A stretch of 15,000 nt of DNA from Symbiodinium natans (taxonomy: Eukaryota > Sar > Dinophyceae > Suessiales > Symbiodiniaceae): NCBI GenBank assembly GCA_905221605.1, contig CAJNDS010002385.1, positions 1-15,000 on the forward strand, given 5' to 3'. A model generated the notes under the pieces. That model had not been told where the DNA came from, made no database searches, and worked only from the letters and a program-made list of their open reading frames with translations. A program made the translations under genes and the position numbers. Below are positions 14,830 through 15,000 of the stretch, piece by piece (position 1 is the stretch's first letter; each line of letters starts with the position of its first letter).

Positions 14830-14966
14830 TTCTGCAGTCTGGACAGGCGAAAGTGCTGTACTGTCCCTATTTTTTCGTCCCAGTACAGCACTTCTGCAGT
14901 ATCGAGAGGCGAAAGTGCTGTACTGTCCCTATTTTTTGCTGCAGGCACCAATAAAGTGCCGTACTG
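14830..14966. repeat. 62-bp tandem repeat with internal inverted repeat
   Basis: A 31-nt core (aggcgaaagtgctgtactg, then tccctatttttt) is identical at 14845-14875 and 14907-14937, period 62; ttctgcagt precedes it at both 14830 and 14892. A third, diverged copy of the centre (aagtgccgtactgtccct) is at 14954. Between the first two lies cagtacagcactt (14881-14893), an exact inverse of aagtgctgtactg (14851-14863 and 14913-14925). Confidence 0.8.
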
Positions 14967-15000
14967 TCCCTAAAAAACCTAAAAAACCAATCTTTTGGGA

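Noticed and set aside
1-15000. Genomic copies of the dinoflagellate spliced leader, tRNA, rRNA or CRISPR-like arrays
   Set aside because: Looked for on both strands by eye; none found.

Overview
The window looks like nuclear DNA of a dinoflagellate, most likely of the Symbiodiniaceae/Suessiales type. The reasons are: (i) all four recognisable genes lie on the minus strand in a head-to-tail row; (ii) introns are short and their donors are a mix of GT, GC and GA, nearly all with AG|G at the acceptor; (iii) TTTAGGG-type telomere-like repeats are scattered through introns and intergenic DNA; (iv) the gene families (TIR-like proteins, OpuAC-like/GCC2-GCC3 membrane proteins) have the look of dinoflagellate expansions. 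No rRNA, tRNA, CRISPR or bacterial operon was seen.

Layout, in order of minus-strand transcription (right to left). 15000-13780: no convincing gene; an AT microsatellite and a 62-bp tandem repeat that runs toward the window edge. 13751-9713: a 7-exon gene of about 1,014 codons joining a signal peptide, an OpuAC-like (glycine-betaine-type) solute-binding ectodomain, a GCC2/GCC3 cysteine-rich stalk and a 7-9 pass membrane region. 9125-7398: a multi-exon TIR-like gene whose 5' end I could not find. 7397-5823: a gene-free block rich in degenerate telomere repeats of both polarities. 5822-4029: a single-exon NCS2-type (AzgA-like) nucleobase permease. 4028-2636: intergenic, with a 60-nt hairpin and a T-rich island. 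2635-277: a two-exon secreted cysteine-containing protein with no recognised family.

The exon models were built by hand by requiring open frames, matching phases, AG acceptors and continuity of recognisable domains. Each chosen junction keeps the frame, but some donors have rivals, and these are flagged. The strongest novelty signal is a 154-bp element with 24-bp terminal inverted repeats and a 4-bp target duplication (GACT). It sits inside the TIR-like gene and can be removed exactly as a GA-AG intron that restores the uninterrupted codons, which is the behaviour of an introner. Several other introns consist largely of telomere-like repeats, one of them with a donor that reads directly into the repeat.

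The receptor-like protein, the TIR-like protein and the permease suggest extracellular small-molecule sensing, signalling and uptake. Nothing in the sequence proves that they work together: dinoflagellate gene rows are not operons with shared function by default.
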